A stretch of 64,000 bases of DNA from Streptomyces achromogenes (GTDB taxonomy: Bacteria > Actinomycetota > Actinomycetes > Streptomycetales > Streptomycetaceae). Positions 39,343 to 48,489 of this stretch are shown here, one piece after another (the first letter of the stretch is position 1; each line of letters begins with the position of its first letter). A model generated the notes under the pieces. It saw only the letters and a list, made by a program, of their open reading frames with translations. It did no database searches and was not told where the DNA came from. Made by a program: the position numbers and the translations under genes. Location: NCBI RefSeq assembly GCF_030816715.1, contig NZ_JAUSYH010000001.1, forward strand, positions 1,860,001 through 1,924,000, in the 5' to 3' direction.

Positions 39343-41585
39343 GAGGGCTGCTCCGAGGACGGCGTGACGACGGTCTTGCGCAGGCCGCGTTCGACGCGGT
39401 CGGCGAGGCCCTGCGCCTCGTTGCCGAGTCCCGCCTGGGCAGGGGCGGTGGTGGCGCCGCTCGCGGTGGCCACGGGCGCGGGCTGCGGGGTGTCCACGGT
39501 GCGGCCGTCGGCCCAGCCGGAGACGGCGTAGACGACGACCGGCGCGTCCGTCAGGACGGAGATCGTCCACGCGGCGCGCTGCCGGTCGCCGAAGGCGGCG
39601 GCCACGGTGCCCTTCGCGGCGTACGGACGGGGCATCAGGTCCGCCCGCTTCGCCAGGCCCTCCTTGGTGACGCGGGCGTCGAGGGAGCGCATGGCGGGTG
39701 CGTCGGCCGTGGTGAACAGCAGGCCGACGGTGGTCACATAGCTCTGGGTGGCATCGGTGTAGGTCGCCCGCAGCAGCCGCTCGCAGCCGACCGGGGCGAG
39801 GACCTTCAGCAGCAGCGGGTCGAAGGCGTCGGCGCAGCCGCCGTCCGGGGCTACGGCGATCCGCGTCCAGGCGCGGTCGGCGCCGCCGGGACCGGCGCCC
39901 TGCCCGTCCACCGTGGGCGGGAACAACTGGTCGACGGGCACGTTGTGCCACAGGCCGCCGGCGGTGACGTAGGCACCACGATCGGCGTCGTCCCCCGAGC
40001 CGCCGACGAGCCAACTGCCGGTCAGGGCACCGCCGATGAGGCCGAGCCCGAGGACGGCGCTGACCGCGGCCGCGGCGGTGCGTCCCCGTCGGCCGAGGAT
40101 CCAGGGCGTGTCGCGGTATCCCTCGGGCCGCCCGAACGTCACCACGGGCCGCCGTGCGCCCGGGCCGCCGCCCGGGGCCATCGGAGCGCTCCAGGAGAGG
40201 GACGGGTCGGGTCCGCCGACCGCGTCGGGGGCGGCCCCGGGCCGCCGCGGCGCCTCCGGCACGGGGGGCGCGGGCGGCGCGGCCGGGGGCGGCACGGCGA
40301 AGTCGGGTTGCCGCAGGGCCGCGGCGGGACTCCACGCCGGTCCGTCGTCCGGCTGCGCGGCCCTCGGGAAGCCACCGCGCGGGGCGGTGCCGGACGCCTC
40401 GGGCGCGGGCACCCAGTCACGCGGCAACGGCGTCCAGGCGCGGTCGGGCGTGTACCCACCCCCGGCACCGGCGGCGGAACGGGTGCCCTCGGGTCCTGCG
40501 GGACGCGGGTCGTCCCGGTCGGCGGGGGCGGGCCGCGGACCCTGCCGGTCCGAGGCGCGCGGGCCGGCGGGGTCGGCCGGGCGCGTGGGGGCCGGCGGGG
40601 TGGTCCGGGAGCTGTCCGGCCGGGTGGGCCGAGGGGCCGGGTCGAAGGCGCGGAACGGTCCCGTGCGGGCGGTGGGGCCGCCGCCGTCCGGACGGGACGA
40701 CGGGCTGTCCGCTTCCGGACGGTCGACGGGGGCGCAAGGCGCGGTCTCGGCGGCCGGGGAACGCGGGGGTTCACCGGCCGTGGGGGGCCGGGTCCCACCG
40801 GCCGTGGGCCTCGGGGGCTCGGCGGCCGCGGGACCGGGAGTGTCCGGGTGCGCGGGGCGGGGGGCCGGGGCGGAGGGGCGGAAGAAGCCCGTGGTGAAGG
40901 GACGCGAGACTGCCGCGTCGGTGCTGTCCGGGCCGTCCTCGGGGCGGGGCGCGGGCCTCGCCGGGCGGGGGGCGCGACGGAAGTCGTGCGGCGGGGCGGG
41001 ACGCGGGACGGCGGGCGGACGCTCGTCGGCCGGGGCGGGTCCCGCGGTGTCGTCGCCCCGTGGGGGCTGCGCGGGACGGCTCGGCGGGGGCGGGGTGTCC
41101 GGGAAGCGGGCCGACGCGGGGGGCGGGGGCGGGGTCATGGCGTCCGTGTACTGGGCCCGCAGGGTGGTGAAGCGGGGGGCGGTGCGGGGGCTGGGGGGAG
41201 CCGTGTCCGCCGAGGCGGTCACGCCGCCGTCCTCGGCCGTGCCGGTGTCCTGGGCGGCCGGCGCCGGCGCTCCGGGGGCGGACGCCGCCCGGCGCGTGGA
41301 CTGCTGACGTCCGGCCTGGTCGGGCGTCGCGCGGGGCGCGGCTTCGCGTTCCGCACGGTCGGGTGCCGGGCGGTGCGGGGGCTCCTGCGCCGGCCGGCCG
41401 GGGCCGGTGGGACGGGCGGTCCTCGCGCGGGCGGTCGCCGTGGCCGCCGCGTCGGGGGCGTCCTCCTGGACGGGGGCGGGCGGCCGGGCCGGGCGGGGCG
41501 GGGCGCTCGGGCGCGGCGGGACGCCGGGGTGGGGAGGCACGTCCGGGTGCGGGGGGACCGAGGCGCGGCGTGCTTCCGTGCTCAT
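39339..41585 (-). CDS. Long proline-rich cytosolic region, membrane helix and extracellular domain
   Basis: This 748-residue protein starts with about 520 residues very rich in Pro, Arg, Ala, Gly and Thr, probably disordered. A single helix (AAAVSAVLGLGLIGGALTGSWLVG, about 520-545) follows. The external part of about 200 residues contains GGCADAFDPLLLKVLAPVGCERLL, with two cysteines likely to form a disulphide, and a small globular fold of beta and helical pieces. I do not recognise the domain. The ATG at 41585 has GGGGGG at -9. Its stop overlaps the start of the mycosin gene, so the external domain is a plausible substrate or partner of that protease. Confidence 0.7.
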   Translation of the reverse strand: MSTEARRASVPPHPDVPPHPGVPPRPSAPPRPARPPAPVQEDAPDAAATATARARTARPTGPGRPAQEPPHRPAPDRAEREAAPRATPDQAGRQQSTRRAASAPGAPAPAAQDTGTAEDGGVTASADTAPPSPRTAPRFTTLRAQYTDAMTPPPPPASARFPDTPPPPSRPAQPPRGDDTAGPAPADERPPAVPRPAPPHDFRRAPRPARPAPRPEDGPDSTDAAVSRPFTTGFFRPSAPAPRPAHPDTPGPAAAEPPRPTAGGTRPPTAGEPPRSPAAETAPCAPVDRPEADSPSSRPDGGGPTARTGPFRAFDPAPRPTRPDSSRTTPPAPTRPADPAGPRASDRQGPRPAPADRDDPRPAGPEGTRSAAGAGGGYTPDRAWTPLPRDWVPAPEASGTAPRGGFPRAAQPDDGPAWSPAAALRQPDFAVPPPAAPPAPPVPEAPRRPGAAPDAVGGPDPSLSWSAPMAPGGGPGARRPVVTFGRPEGYRDTPWILGRRGRTAAAAVSAVLGLGLIGGALTGSWLVGGSGDDADRGAYVTAGGLWHNVPVDQLFPPTVDGQGAGPGGADRAWTRIAVAPDGGCADAFDPLLLKVLAPVGCERLLRATYTDATQSYVTTVGLLFTTADAPAMRSLDARVTKEGLAKRADLMPRPYAAKGTVAAAFGDRQRAAWTISVLTDAPVVVYAVSGWADGRTVDTPQPAPVATASGATTAPAQAGLGNEAQGLADRVERGLRKTVVTPSSEQPS

Positions 41586-41854
41586 GCACCCCCCGTTTCC
41601 TCGTCCCCGGGCCGTCGTTCTCGTATGCGGGCCGTCGGTTCGCACCCGGGCGACCCGGTCGTCCGTCGCGGGCAGGCATACCCGCGCGAGCGGACCGGCA
41701 TCCCGACGCGGCTGTCCGGCCGGAGCCGTCCTCCGTACGTGCGCGTCACTCTACGGCTTGTCGCCGGTCGAACGGGAACCAGTCCGAGGCGCCCGGGGCT
41801 TTAGCCCGGAACGTCCCCCTACCCTGCGGTAATCCTGTCTGGCAGGCTTCCTTC

Positions 41855-43057
41855 ATGACTGCGCGCGCCGCCGACCGGGCCCGTTACGACCGGGCCACCG
41901 CCCATCTCGACGCCCCGCTCGCCCTTGTGGACCTGGACGCCTTCGACGCGAACGCCGAGGATTTGGTCCGCCGGGCCGGCGGCAAGCCGATCCGGGTCGC
42001 GAGCAAGTCCGTGCGCTGCCGGACGCTGCTGGAACGCGTCCTGGCCAAGGACGGCTTCGCGGGGATCATGTCGTTCACCCTCGCCGAGTCGCTGTGGCTG
42101 GCCCGCTCGGGTTTCGAGGACGTCCTCCTCGCGTATCCGTCGGCCGACCGCGGCGCCTACGCCGAGCTGGCCGCCGATCCCAAGCTCGCCGCCGCCGTCA
42201 CCGTCATGGTCGACGACGTCGCGCAGCTCGACCTCATCGACGCGGCGCGGGCCGGGGGCACCGAAGTCATCCGCGTCTGCCTGGAGTTGGACACCTCGCT
42301 GAAGCTGCTCGGCGGCCGGTTCCGGGTCGGCGCGCTGCGCTCGCCGCTGCACTCCCCCGCCCAGGTCGCCGACGTGGCACGGGCGGTGGCCCGGCGGCCC
42401 GGCTTCAGGCTGGTGGGGATCATGGCGTACGAGGGGCACATCGCCGGGGTCGGCGACGCCGTCGCCGGACGGCCCCTGCGGTCCCGGGCGATCCGGCTGA
42501 TGCAGGCCACCGCCCGCCGGGAGCTCGCCGAGCGGCGCGCGGCCGTGGTGCGCGCGGTACGGGCCGTCGTGCCGGACCTGGAGTACGTCAACGGCGGCGG
42601 CACCGGCAGTGTGCAGCACACCGCCGCGGAGGACGCGGTCACGGAGATCGCGGCCGGGTCCGGGCTGTACGTGCCGCGGCTCTTCGACAACTACACGTCG
42701 TTCAGCGGGCGTCCGGCCGCGCTGTTCGCCATGCCCGTCGTGCGCCGGCCCGGCGTCGGGGTGGTGACGGTCCTCGGCGGCGGCTACCCGGCCTCCGGTG
42801 CGGCCGGGCCCGACCGGCTTCCGGCGCCCTACCTCCCCGAGGGCCTGCGTTACGACCCCCAGGAGGGCCCCGGCGAGGTGCAGACGCCGCTGCTCGGCTC
42901 CCCGGCCGACGATCTGCTGATCGGCGACAAGGTGTGGTTCCGGCACGCGAAGGCCGGCGAGCTGTGCGAACGGTTCGAGGTGCTGCATCTCGTCGAGGGG
43001 GACGCCGTGACGGCGACCGTGCCGACCTACCGGGGCGAGGGTCACACCTTCCTCTGA
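41855..43057 (+). CDS. PLP-dependent amino acid aldolase/deaminase (alanine-racemase-like N-domain)
   Basis: This 400-residue protein has the PLP-barrel start PLALVDLDAFDANAEDLVRRAGGKPIRVASKSVR, with the Schiff-base lysine in ASKSVRC. GGGTGSVQHT looks like the phosphate-binding loop and VGIMAYEGHIAG like the family's substrate region. The fold-type III family includes D-threonine aldolase, D-serine deaminase and related enzymes. The exact substrate is unknown; a D-hydroxy-amino-acid is likely. The start at 41855 has no strong ribosome site. Confidence 0.8.
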   Translation: MTARAADRARYDRATAHLDAPLALVDLDAFDANAEDLVRRAGGKPIRVASKSVRCRTLLERVLAKDGFAGIMSFTLAESLWLARSGFEDVLLAYPSADRGAYAELAADPKLAAAVTVMVDDVAQLDLIDAARAGGTEVIRVCLELDTSLKLLGGRFRVGALRSPLHSPAQVADVARAVARRPGFRLVGIMAYEGHIAGVGDAVAGRPLRSRAIRLMQATARRELAERRAAVVRAVRAVVPDLEYVNGGGTGSVQHTAAEDAVTEIAAGSGLYVPRLFDNYTSFSGRPAALFAMPVVRRPGVGVVTVLGGGYPASGAAGPDRLPAPYLPEGLRYDPQEGPGEVQTPLLGSPADDLLIGDKVWFRHAKAGELCERFEVLHLVEGDAVTATVPTYRGEGHTFL

Positions 43058-43080
43058 CCGCCGCCCCGGGCCGCCGGGTT

Positions 43081-43881
43081 CTACAGCGGGGTCACGTACG
43101 CCCCGGAGATCCCGCCGTCGACCAGGAAGTCGGTGGCGTTGACGAACGAGGAGTCGTCGCTGGCCAGGAAGGCGACGGCGGCGGCGATCTCGTCGGCCTC
43201 GGCGAACCGGCCGACGGGGATGTGGACGAGGCGGCGGGCGGCCCGCTCGGGATCCTTGGCGAACAGCTCCTGCAGCAGCGGGGTGTTGACCGGCCCGGGG
43301 CACAGGGCGTTCACGCGGATGCCCTCCCGGGCGAACTGCACGCCGAGTTCGCGGGACATGGCGAGGACGCCGCCCTTGGACGCCGTGTACGAGATCTGCG
43401 AGGTCGCCGCGCCCATCCGCGCCACGAAGGACGCCGTGTTGATGATGGAACCGCGGCCCTGCCGGCGCATGTAGGGGATGGCGGCCTTGCAGCACAGGTA
43501 GACGGAGGTCAGGTTGACCTCCTGGACGCGCCTCCAGGCCTCCAGGCCGGTCTCCAGGATCGAGTCGTCGTCGGGCGGGGAGATGCCCGCGTTGTTGAAG
43601 GCGACGTCCACGCTGCCGTAGGTGTCGTAGGCCGCCTGGAACAGCGCCTCGACCTGCTCGGGGTCGGTGACGTCGACCTTCACGAAGATCCCGCCGACCT
43701 CCTCGGCGGCCGCCTTGCCGCGGGTCTCGTCGACGTCGCCGCAGACGACGTGCGCGCCCTCGGAGGCGAGCCGGCGCGCGGCGGCGAGGCCGATGCCGCT
43801 GCCGGCGCCGGTGACGACGGCCGTGCGCCCGACCAGGCGGCGGCAGATGTTCTCGTCGGGCAGGGGGGTGGATGACGTCAC
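43081..43881 (-). CDS. Short-chain dehydrogenase/reductase
   Basis: This 266-residue Rossmann oxidoreductase carries TGAGSGIGLAAARRL, the NNAG motif (AFNNAGISPP), the catalytic Ser-Tyr-Lys (INTASFVARMG ... YTASKGGVL) and PGPVNTPLL. It is the last gene of the glnA4 operon: its GTG start overlaps the aldehyde dehydrogenase stop by 4 nt (GTGA). In that setting it may oxidise the alcohol of a gamma-glutamyl amino alcohol, an inference from order only. Confidence 0.88.
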   Translation of the reverse strand: MTSSTPLPDENICRRLVGRTAVVTGAGSGIGLAAARRLASEGAHVVCGDVDETRGKAAAEEVGGIFVKVDVTDPEQVEALFQAAYDTYGSVDVAFNNAGISPPDDDSILETGLEAWRRVQEVNLTSVYLCCKAAIPYMRRQGRGSIINTASFVARMGAATSQISYTASKGGVLAMSRELGVQFAREGIRVNALCPGPVNTPLLQELFAKDPERAARRLVHIPVGRFAEADEIAAAVAFLASDDSSFVNATDFLVDGGISGAYVTPL

Positions 43882-45296
43882 TGTGCGGGGCCCTCCGTGC
43901 TGATGAAGACGTTCTTGGTTTCGGTGAAGGCGGTCAGGGCGTCCGGGCCCAGCTCACGGCCGACGCCGGACTGCTTGTAGCCGCCGAACGGGGTCCAGTA
44001 GCGGACGCTGGAGTGGGAGTTGACGGACAGGTTCCCGGCGCGCACGGCCCGCGAGACGCGCAGCGCGCGGCCGACGTCCCGGGTCCAGACGGAGCCGGAG
44101 AGGCCGTAGGGGGTGTCGTTGGCGAGCCGGACCGCGTCCGCCTCGTCGGTGAAGGGGAGCAGCACGGCGACGGGTCCGAAGATCTCCTCGCGGGCGGCCG
44201 CGGAGTCGGGCCGTTCGCCGGTGAGCACGGTCGGCGGGAACCAGAACCCGGGGCCTTCGGGGGCGCTGCCGCGCAGCGCCTGCGCGTCGTCCGGCACGAA
44301 CGACCGTACGCGGTCCACCTGCTGACGGGAGATCAGCGGCCCCATCCGGGTCGCCTCGTCGGCCGGGTCGCCGACCACCACCGCGGCCAGTTCCCGTGCC
44401 AGGTGGTCGGCGACCTCGTCGTACACCGACTCCTGGACGAGGATCCGGGTGCGGGCGCAGCAGTCCTGGCCGGAGTTGTCGAGGAAGGAGTACGGGTCGA
44501 CGGCGGTCTTCAGGTCGGCGTCGGCGAACACGATGTTCGGGCTCTTGCCGCCGAGTTCCAGGGTGACCGGCTTGACCTGCCGGGCGCAGCGTTCCATGAC
44601 CTCGCGGCCGGTGCGGGTGGAGCCGGTGAACACGATCTTCGCGACGTCGGGGTGGTCGACGAGCGCCCGGCCGGCGACCGCGCCGTGGCCCGGCAGCACC
44701 TGGAAGAGATGCTCGGGCAGGCCTGCCTCCAGGGCGAGTTCGGCCAGCCGCAGGGCGGTGAGCGGGGTGGTCTCGGCGGGCTTGAGGACGACCGCGTTGC
44801 CCGCCGCGAGGGCCGGGAACGCGCCCCAGGCGGCGATCGGCATGGGGAAGTTCCACGGGGCGATCACGCCGACCACGCCGAGCGGCTCGTGGAAGGTGAC
44901 GTTCCAGCCGCCGGCCACCGGGATCTGGCTGCCCAGGAGCCGTTCGACGCCGCCCGCCGCGTAGAGCAGCAGGTCGCGGGCGTTGCCGGCCTCCCAGCGG
45001 GCGTTGCCGAGGAGGTGGCCGGCCTCGCGGACCTCGAGCAGCGCCAGTTCCTCGACGTGCGCGTCGACCACGTCGGCGAAGCGGCGCAGCAGGCGTGCGC
45101 GGTCGGCGGGGGCCGCCGCGGCCCAGGCGGTCTGCGCGGCGCGGGCCCGGGCGACCGCGCGGTCCACGTCGGCAGCGTCGGCGGCCGGGACGACGGCGAC
45201 GACCTCCTCGGTGGCCGGGTTGAGGACGGTCAGCTCGTGCGGGGAGTGCCGGTGCGGGGACTGCTCGTGCGGGTGGGACAAGGCGGGACCTTTCAC
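43878..45296 (-). CDS. Aldehyde dehydrogenase
   Basis: This 472-residue NAD(P)-dependent enzyme has the expected WNFPMP and FTGSTRTG cofactor loops. The general base is Glu247 in TLELGGKSP and the catalytic Cys279 is in NSGQDCCARTR. C-terminal EEIFGPVAVLLPF and FGGYKQSGVGRELG follow. It overlaps glnA4 by 4 nt (GTGA) and the SDR gene by 4 nt. The cluster suggests it oxidises a gamma-glutamyl aldehyde to the acid. The N-terminus is rich in His (PHEQSPHRHSPHE), probably flexible. Confidence 0.9.
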   Translation of the reverse strand: MKGPALSHPHEQSPHRHSPHELTVLNPATEEVVAVVPAADAADVDRAVARARAAQTAWAAAAPADRARLLRRFADVVDAHVEELALLEVREAGHLLGNARWEAGNARDLLLYAAGGVERLLGSQIPVAGGWNVTFHEPLGVVGVIAPWNFPMPIAAWGAFPALAAGNAVVLKPAETTPLTALRLAELALEAGLPEHLFQVLPGHGAVAGRALVDHPDVAKIVFTGSTRTGREVMERCARQVKPVTLELGGKSPNIVFADADLKTAVDPYSFLDNSGQDCCARTRILVQESVYDEVADHLARELAAVVVGDPADEATRMGPLISRQQVDRVRSFVPDDAQALRGSAPEGPGFWFPPTVLTGERPDSAAAREEIFGPVAVLLPFTDEADAVRLANDTPYGLSGSVWTRDVGRALRVSRAVRAGNLSVNSHSSVRYWTPFGGYKQSGVGRELGPDALTAFTETKNVFISTEGPAQ

Positions 45297-46663
45297 AGAC
45301 GTTCGAAGGAGCGGCGCAGCTCCCAGTCGGTGACGGCGGCGTCGAAGGCCTCGAGCTCGACGCGTGCCATGTTGCGGTAGTGGGCGACGACCTCCTCGCC
45401 GAAGGCGGCCAGCGCGATCGGGCTGGCCGACCAGAGCTCGGCGGCCTCACGGAGCGTGGTGGGGACGTGCGCGTAGTCGCCGGCGTAGGCGTTGCCGGCG
45501 CAGGCCTCGGGCAGCTCCAGCTTGTGCTCGATGCCGTACAGTCCGGCCGCGACCAGACCGGCGACGGCGAGATGCGGGTTGACGTCGCCGCCGGGGAGGC
45601 GGTTCTCGAAGCGGGTCGAGCGGCCGTGGCCGACGACGCGCAGCGCGCAGGTGCGGTTGTCATGCCCCCAGGCGACGGCGGTCGGGGCGAAGGAGCCCGG
45701 CTGGAACCGCTTGTAGGAGTTGATGTTGGGGGCGTAGAGGAGGGAGAAGTCGCGCAGGGCGGCGAGCTGTCCGGCGAGGAAGTGCCGCATGACCTCGGAC
45801 ATGCCGTCCGGGTCGTCGGCCGTGCCGGCCATCACGTTCACGCCGTCCGCGTCGGTGAGCGAGAGGTGGATGTGGCAGGAGTTGCCCTCGCGCTCGTTGT
45901 ACTTGGCCATGAAGGTGAGGGAGACGCCTTCCTGGGCGGCGATCTCCTTGGCGCCGGTCTTGTAGATCGCGTGCTGGTCGCAGGTGATCAGGGCCTCGTC
46001 GTAGCGGAACGCGATCTCGTGCTGGCCGGGGTTGCACTCGCCCTTGGCGGACTCGACGGTGAGGCCGGCGCCGGCCATCTCGTTGCGGATGCGGCGCAGC
46101 AGCGGCTCGATGCGGCCGGTGCCGAGGACCGAGTAGTCGATGTTGTACTGGTTGGCCGGGGTGAGCCCGCGGTAGTTCGCGTCCCAGGCGGCCTCGTAGC
46201 TGTCCTTGAAGACGATGAACTCCAGCTCGGTGCCGACCTGGGCGGTGAAGCCGTGCTCGGCGAGGCGCTCCAGCTGGCGGCGCAGGATCTGGCGCGGGGC
46301 GGCGACCACCGGCGAGCCGTCGTTCCAGGCGAGGTCGGCGACCAGCATCGCGGTGCCGGCGTTCCAGGGCACCCGGCGCAGGGTGGCGAGGTCGGGATGC
46401 ATCGCGAAGTCGCCGTAGCCGCGCTCCCAGGAGGACATGGCGTAGCCGTCGACGGTGTTCATCTCCGTGTCGACGGCGAGGAGGTAGTTGCAGCCCTCGG
46501 TGCCGTGCCGGAGCACCTCGTCGAGGAAGAATCCGGCGGCGAACCGTTTGCCCTGGAGCCGCCCCTGCATGTCGGGGAAGGCGAGGACGACGGTGTCGAT
46601 CTCACCGCTCGCCACGAGGGCGCGCAGCTCCTCGACGCCGAGCGGGGGTGTGCGGTCTGCCAC
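45293..46663 (-). CDS. glnA4: Glutamine-synthetase-like gamma-glutamyl-amine ligase (GlnA4-like)
   Basis: This 456-residue type I glutamine-synthetase homologue lacks the length and adenylylation loop of GlnA. It keeps the ATP/metal motifs VGTELEFIVF, ESAKGECNPGQHEIAF, FMAKYNEREGNSCHIHLSL and PTRFENRLPGGDVNPHLA-type segments. The start is GTG at 46663, after AGGAGG at 8 nt. Actinobacterial homologues join glutamate to polyamines or ethanolamine; from memory S. coelicolor GlnA4 (SCO1613) makes gamma-glutamylethanolamide. It leads an operon with dehydrogenases, and a GntR regulator is divergent. The specificity needs testing, so the symbol is provisional. Confidence 0.8.
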   Translation of the reverse strand: MADRTPPLGVEELRALVASGEIDTVVLAFPDMQGRLQGKRFAAGFFLDEVLRHGTEGCNYLLAVDTEMNTVDGYAMSSWERGYGDFAMHPDLATLRRVPWNAGTAMLVADLAWNDGSPVVAAPRQILRRQLERLAEHGFTAQVGTELEFIVFKDSYEAAWDANYRGLTPANQYNIDYSVLGTGRIEPLLRRIRNEMAGAGLTVESAKGECNPGQHEIAFRYDEALITCDQHAIYKTGAKEIAAQEGVSLTFMAKYNEREGNSCHIHLSLTDADGVNVMAGTADDPDGMSEVMRHFLAGQLAALRDFSLLYAPNINSYKRFQPGSFAPTAVAWGHDNRTCALRVVGHGRSTRFENRLPGGDVNPHLAVAGLVAAGLYGIEHKLELPEACAGNAYAGDYAHVPTTLREAAELWSASPIALAAFGEEVVAHYRNMARVELEAFDAAVTDWELRRSFERL

Positions 46664-46768
46664 GGGAAGGGCCTCCTTCGGCTTCCCCGGCTCCCTCGTC
46701 TTCTTCGGGCGGGCCGGGAGCCATAAGGTATTGCTCAGAACCATTGCTTGGGAAGGGGGCGCGGCCTG

Positions 46769-47503
46769 ATGTCGGTGGACGCTGACGGCGGACCGGACGA
46801 CCGGCTGACGCCGGTGCTGCGGCCGGTGCGGGCCGGAAACGGCTTCGAGGAGGCGCTGGAGCAGATCCTGCAGGTCGTACGACTGGGTCTGGTGCCGGGG
46901 GGCGAACGGCTGCCGGCCGAGCGGGAGCTGGCGCAACGGCTCGGGATCAGCCGGGTGACGCTGCGCGAGGTGCTGAAGGTCCTCCAGGACCAGGGGCTGG
47001 TCGAGTCCCGTCGGGGCCGGTACGGCGGAACGTTCGTGCTGCCGCGCGCGCACGCCGGCGGCGAGGACGAGCTGCGGCGGCGGATCGCGAAGACCGACGT
47101 CGAGGACGTACTGCGGTTCCGCGAGGTGCTGGAGTCGGGCGCGGCGGGCCTGTGCGCGTCGCACGGTCTGACGGACGAGCAGGGGAGCCGGCTGCGCGAG
47201 GCCCTCGCCGCCACCGGGAACGCTCCGCCGGCCGACTACCGTCGACGCGACACGATGCTCCATCTGACCCTCGCCGAGCTGTGCGGCTCACCCTCGCTGA
47301 CGGCGCAGTACGCGGCCGTGCGGGCCACGGTGAACGACCTGCTCGACTGCATCCCGCTGCTCGTGCGCAACCTGGAACACTCTCAACGGCAGCACACCGC
47401 GCTGGTGGAGGCGGTGCTGGACGGAGACGCGGACGGCGCGCGGGAGATCATGCGGGAGCACTGCGCGGGCACGGCGGCCCTGCTCAGGGGCTTCCTGACC
47501 TGA
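46769..47503 (+). CDS. FadR-subfamily GntR regulator
   Basis: This 244-residue protein has a GntR winged helix (GERLPAERELAQRLGISRVTLREVLKVLQDQGLVESRRGRYGGTFV, landmark near residues 40-85) and a FadR-like FCD helical C-domain (FREVLESGAAGLCASHGLTDEQ ... EHCAGTAALLRGFL). The metal or ligand site is suggested by the DTMLH and LEHSQRQH histidines. The ATG at 46769 is used; a TTG at 46748 is also open. It is divergent from glnA4. The spacer contains a repeated ATTGCT and AAGGT-N10-ACCAT, candidates for its operator. Confidence 0.85.
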   Translation: MSVDADGGPDDRLTPVLRPVRAGNGFEEALEQILQVVRLGLVPGGERLPAERELAQRLGISRVTLREVLKVLQDQGLVESRRGRYGGTFVLPRAHAGGEDELRRRIAKTDVEDVLRFREVLESGAAGLCASHGLTDEQGSRLREALAATGNAPPADYRRRDTMLHLTLAELCGSPSLTAQYAAVRATVNDLLDCIPLLVRNLEHSQRQHTALVEAVLDGDADGAREIMREHCAGTAALLRGFLT

Positions 47504-47565
47504 AGCGTGCCGGACGGCGAGCAAAGGTTCGAGCGATGTCCATTGAAGGTCGGCCGGGAGGACGT

Positions 47566-48309
47566 ATGACGGTGACGGATCACGGCGCGAAGGCGCCTCA
47601 GAGGACGGGCGGGCCGGGCGGCAGGCCGTTGATCGGCGTCAGCACGTATCTGGAGCCCGGCACGCGCTGGAGGGTGTGGGAGCTGGAGGCGGCGCTGTTG
47701 CCCGCGGCGTATCCGAGGCTCGTCCAGCGGGCCGGCGGGCTGGCCGTGATGCTCCCGCCGGACGCGCCCGAACACGCGGCGGCGGCCGTGGCCCGCCTCG
47801 ACGGCCTGGTCATCGCGGGCGGCCCGGACGTCGATCCGGCCCGCTACGGCGCCGAGCGCGATCCCCGCACCGGGCCGCCGGCTCCCGAGCGGGACGCGTG
47901 GGAGCTGGCCCTGATCGAGGCGGCGCTGACGGCGGACGTCCCGCTGCTGGGCATCTGCCGGGGCATGCAGCTGCTGAACGTCGCGCTCGGCGGCACGCTG
48001 GTCCAGCACCTCGACGGGCACGCCGAGGCCGAGGGCGTCTTCGGCGGCCATCCGGTCGAGCCGGTGCCGGGCAGCCTGTACGGCGGGATCGTCGACGCGC
48101 AGGCCCTGGTGCCGACCTACCACCACCAGGCGGTGGACCGCCTCGGCACGGGCCTCGTGCCGTCGGCCCACGCGGCCGACGGCACCGTGGAGGCCGTCGA
48201 ACTGCCCTCCGCCGGGTGGGTCCTCGGGGTGCAGTGGCATCCGGAGATGGGCGAGGACGTGCGGGTCGTGCACGCCCTCGTGACAGCCGCGTCCCGCTCC
48301 GCCGCCTGA
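47566..48309 (+). CDS. Gamma-glutamyl hydrolase, class I glutamine amidotransferase-like (peptidase C26)
   Basis: This 247-residue protein has the C26 pattern: DGLVIAGGPDVDPARYG, the nucleophile Cys in LLGICRGMQLLNVALGG, and GVQWHPEM with the catalytic His and Glu. These enzymes hydrolyse gamma-glutamyl bonds, as PuuD does for gamma-glutamyl-GABA. The ATG at 47566 follows GGGAGGACGT; an ATG at 47536 is also open. It follows the GntR gene on the same strand, so it may release glutamate from the product of the glnA4 operon. Confidence 0.88.
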   Translation: MTVTDHGAKAPQRTGGPGGRPLIGVSTYLEPGTRWRVWELEAALLPAAYPRLVQRAGGLAVMLPPDAPEHAAAAVARLDGLVIAGGPDVDPARYGAERDPRTGPPAPERDAWELALIEAALTADVPLLGICRGMQLLNVALGGTLVQHLDGHAEAEGVFGGHPVEPVPGSLYGGIVDAQALVPTYHHQAVDRLGTGLVPSAHAADGTVEAVELPSAGWVLGVQWHPEMGEDVRVVHALVTAASRSAA

Positions 48310-48406
48310 GACCCGCCGCCCACGCCCACCAGCCCCGGCCCGGCCCCACGTCCGGCGAAAGCCCGCGCGTCCCACGCGTGTGCCCCGTCCACCGACGTCT
48401 CCCAAG

Positions 48407-48480
48407 CGGCCGTACCGTACCCGGACGTCTCGCACCCGGCCGTCCCGTACCCGGACGTCTCGCACGCGGACGTCCCGGCG
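48407..48480. repeat. 30-bp tandem repeats between convergent genes
   Basis: Two near-identical 30-bp units (48407-48436 and 48437-48466) begin CGGCCGT and end GACGTCTCGCAC. They are flanked by degenerate halves on both sides. They lie between convergent genes. Confidence 0.75.
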
Positions 48481-48489
48481 CCGGGCCCG

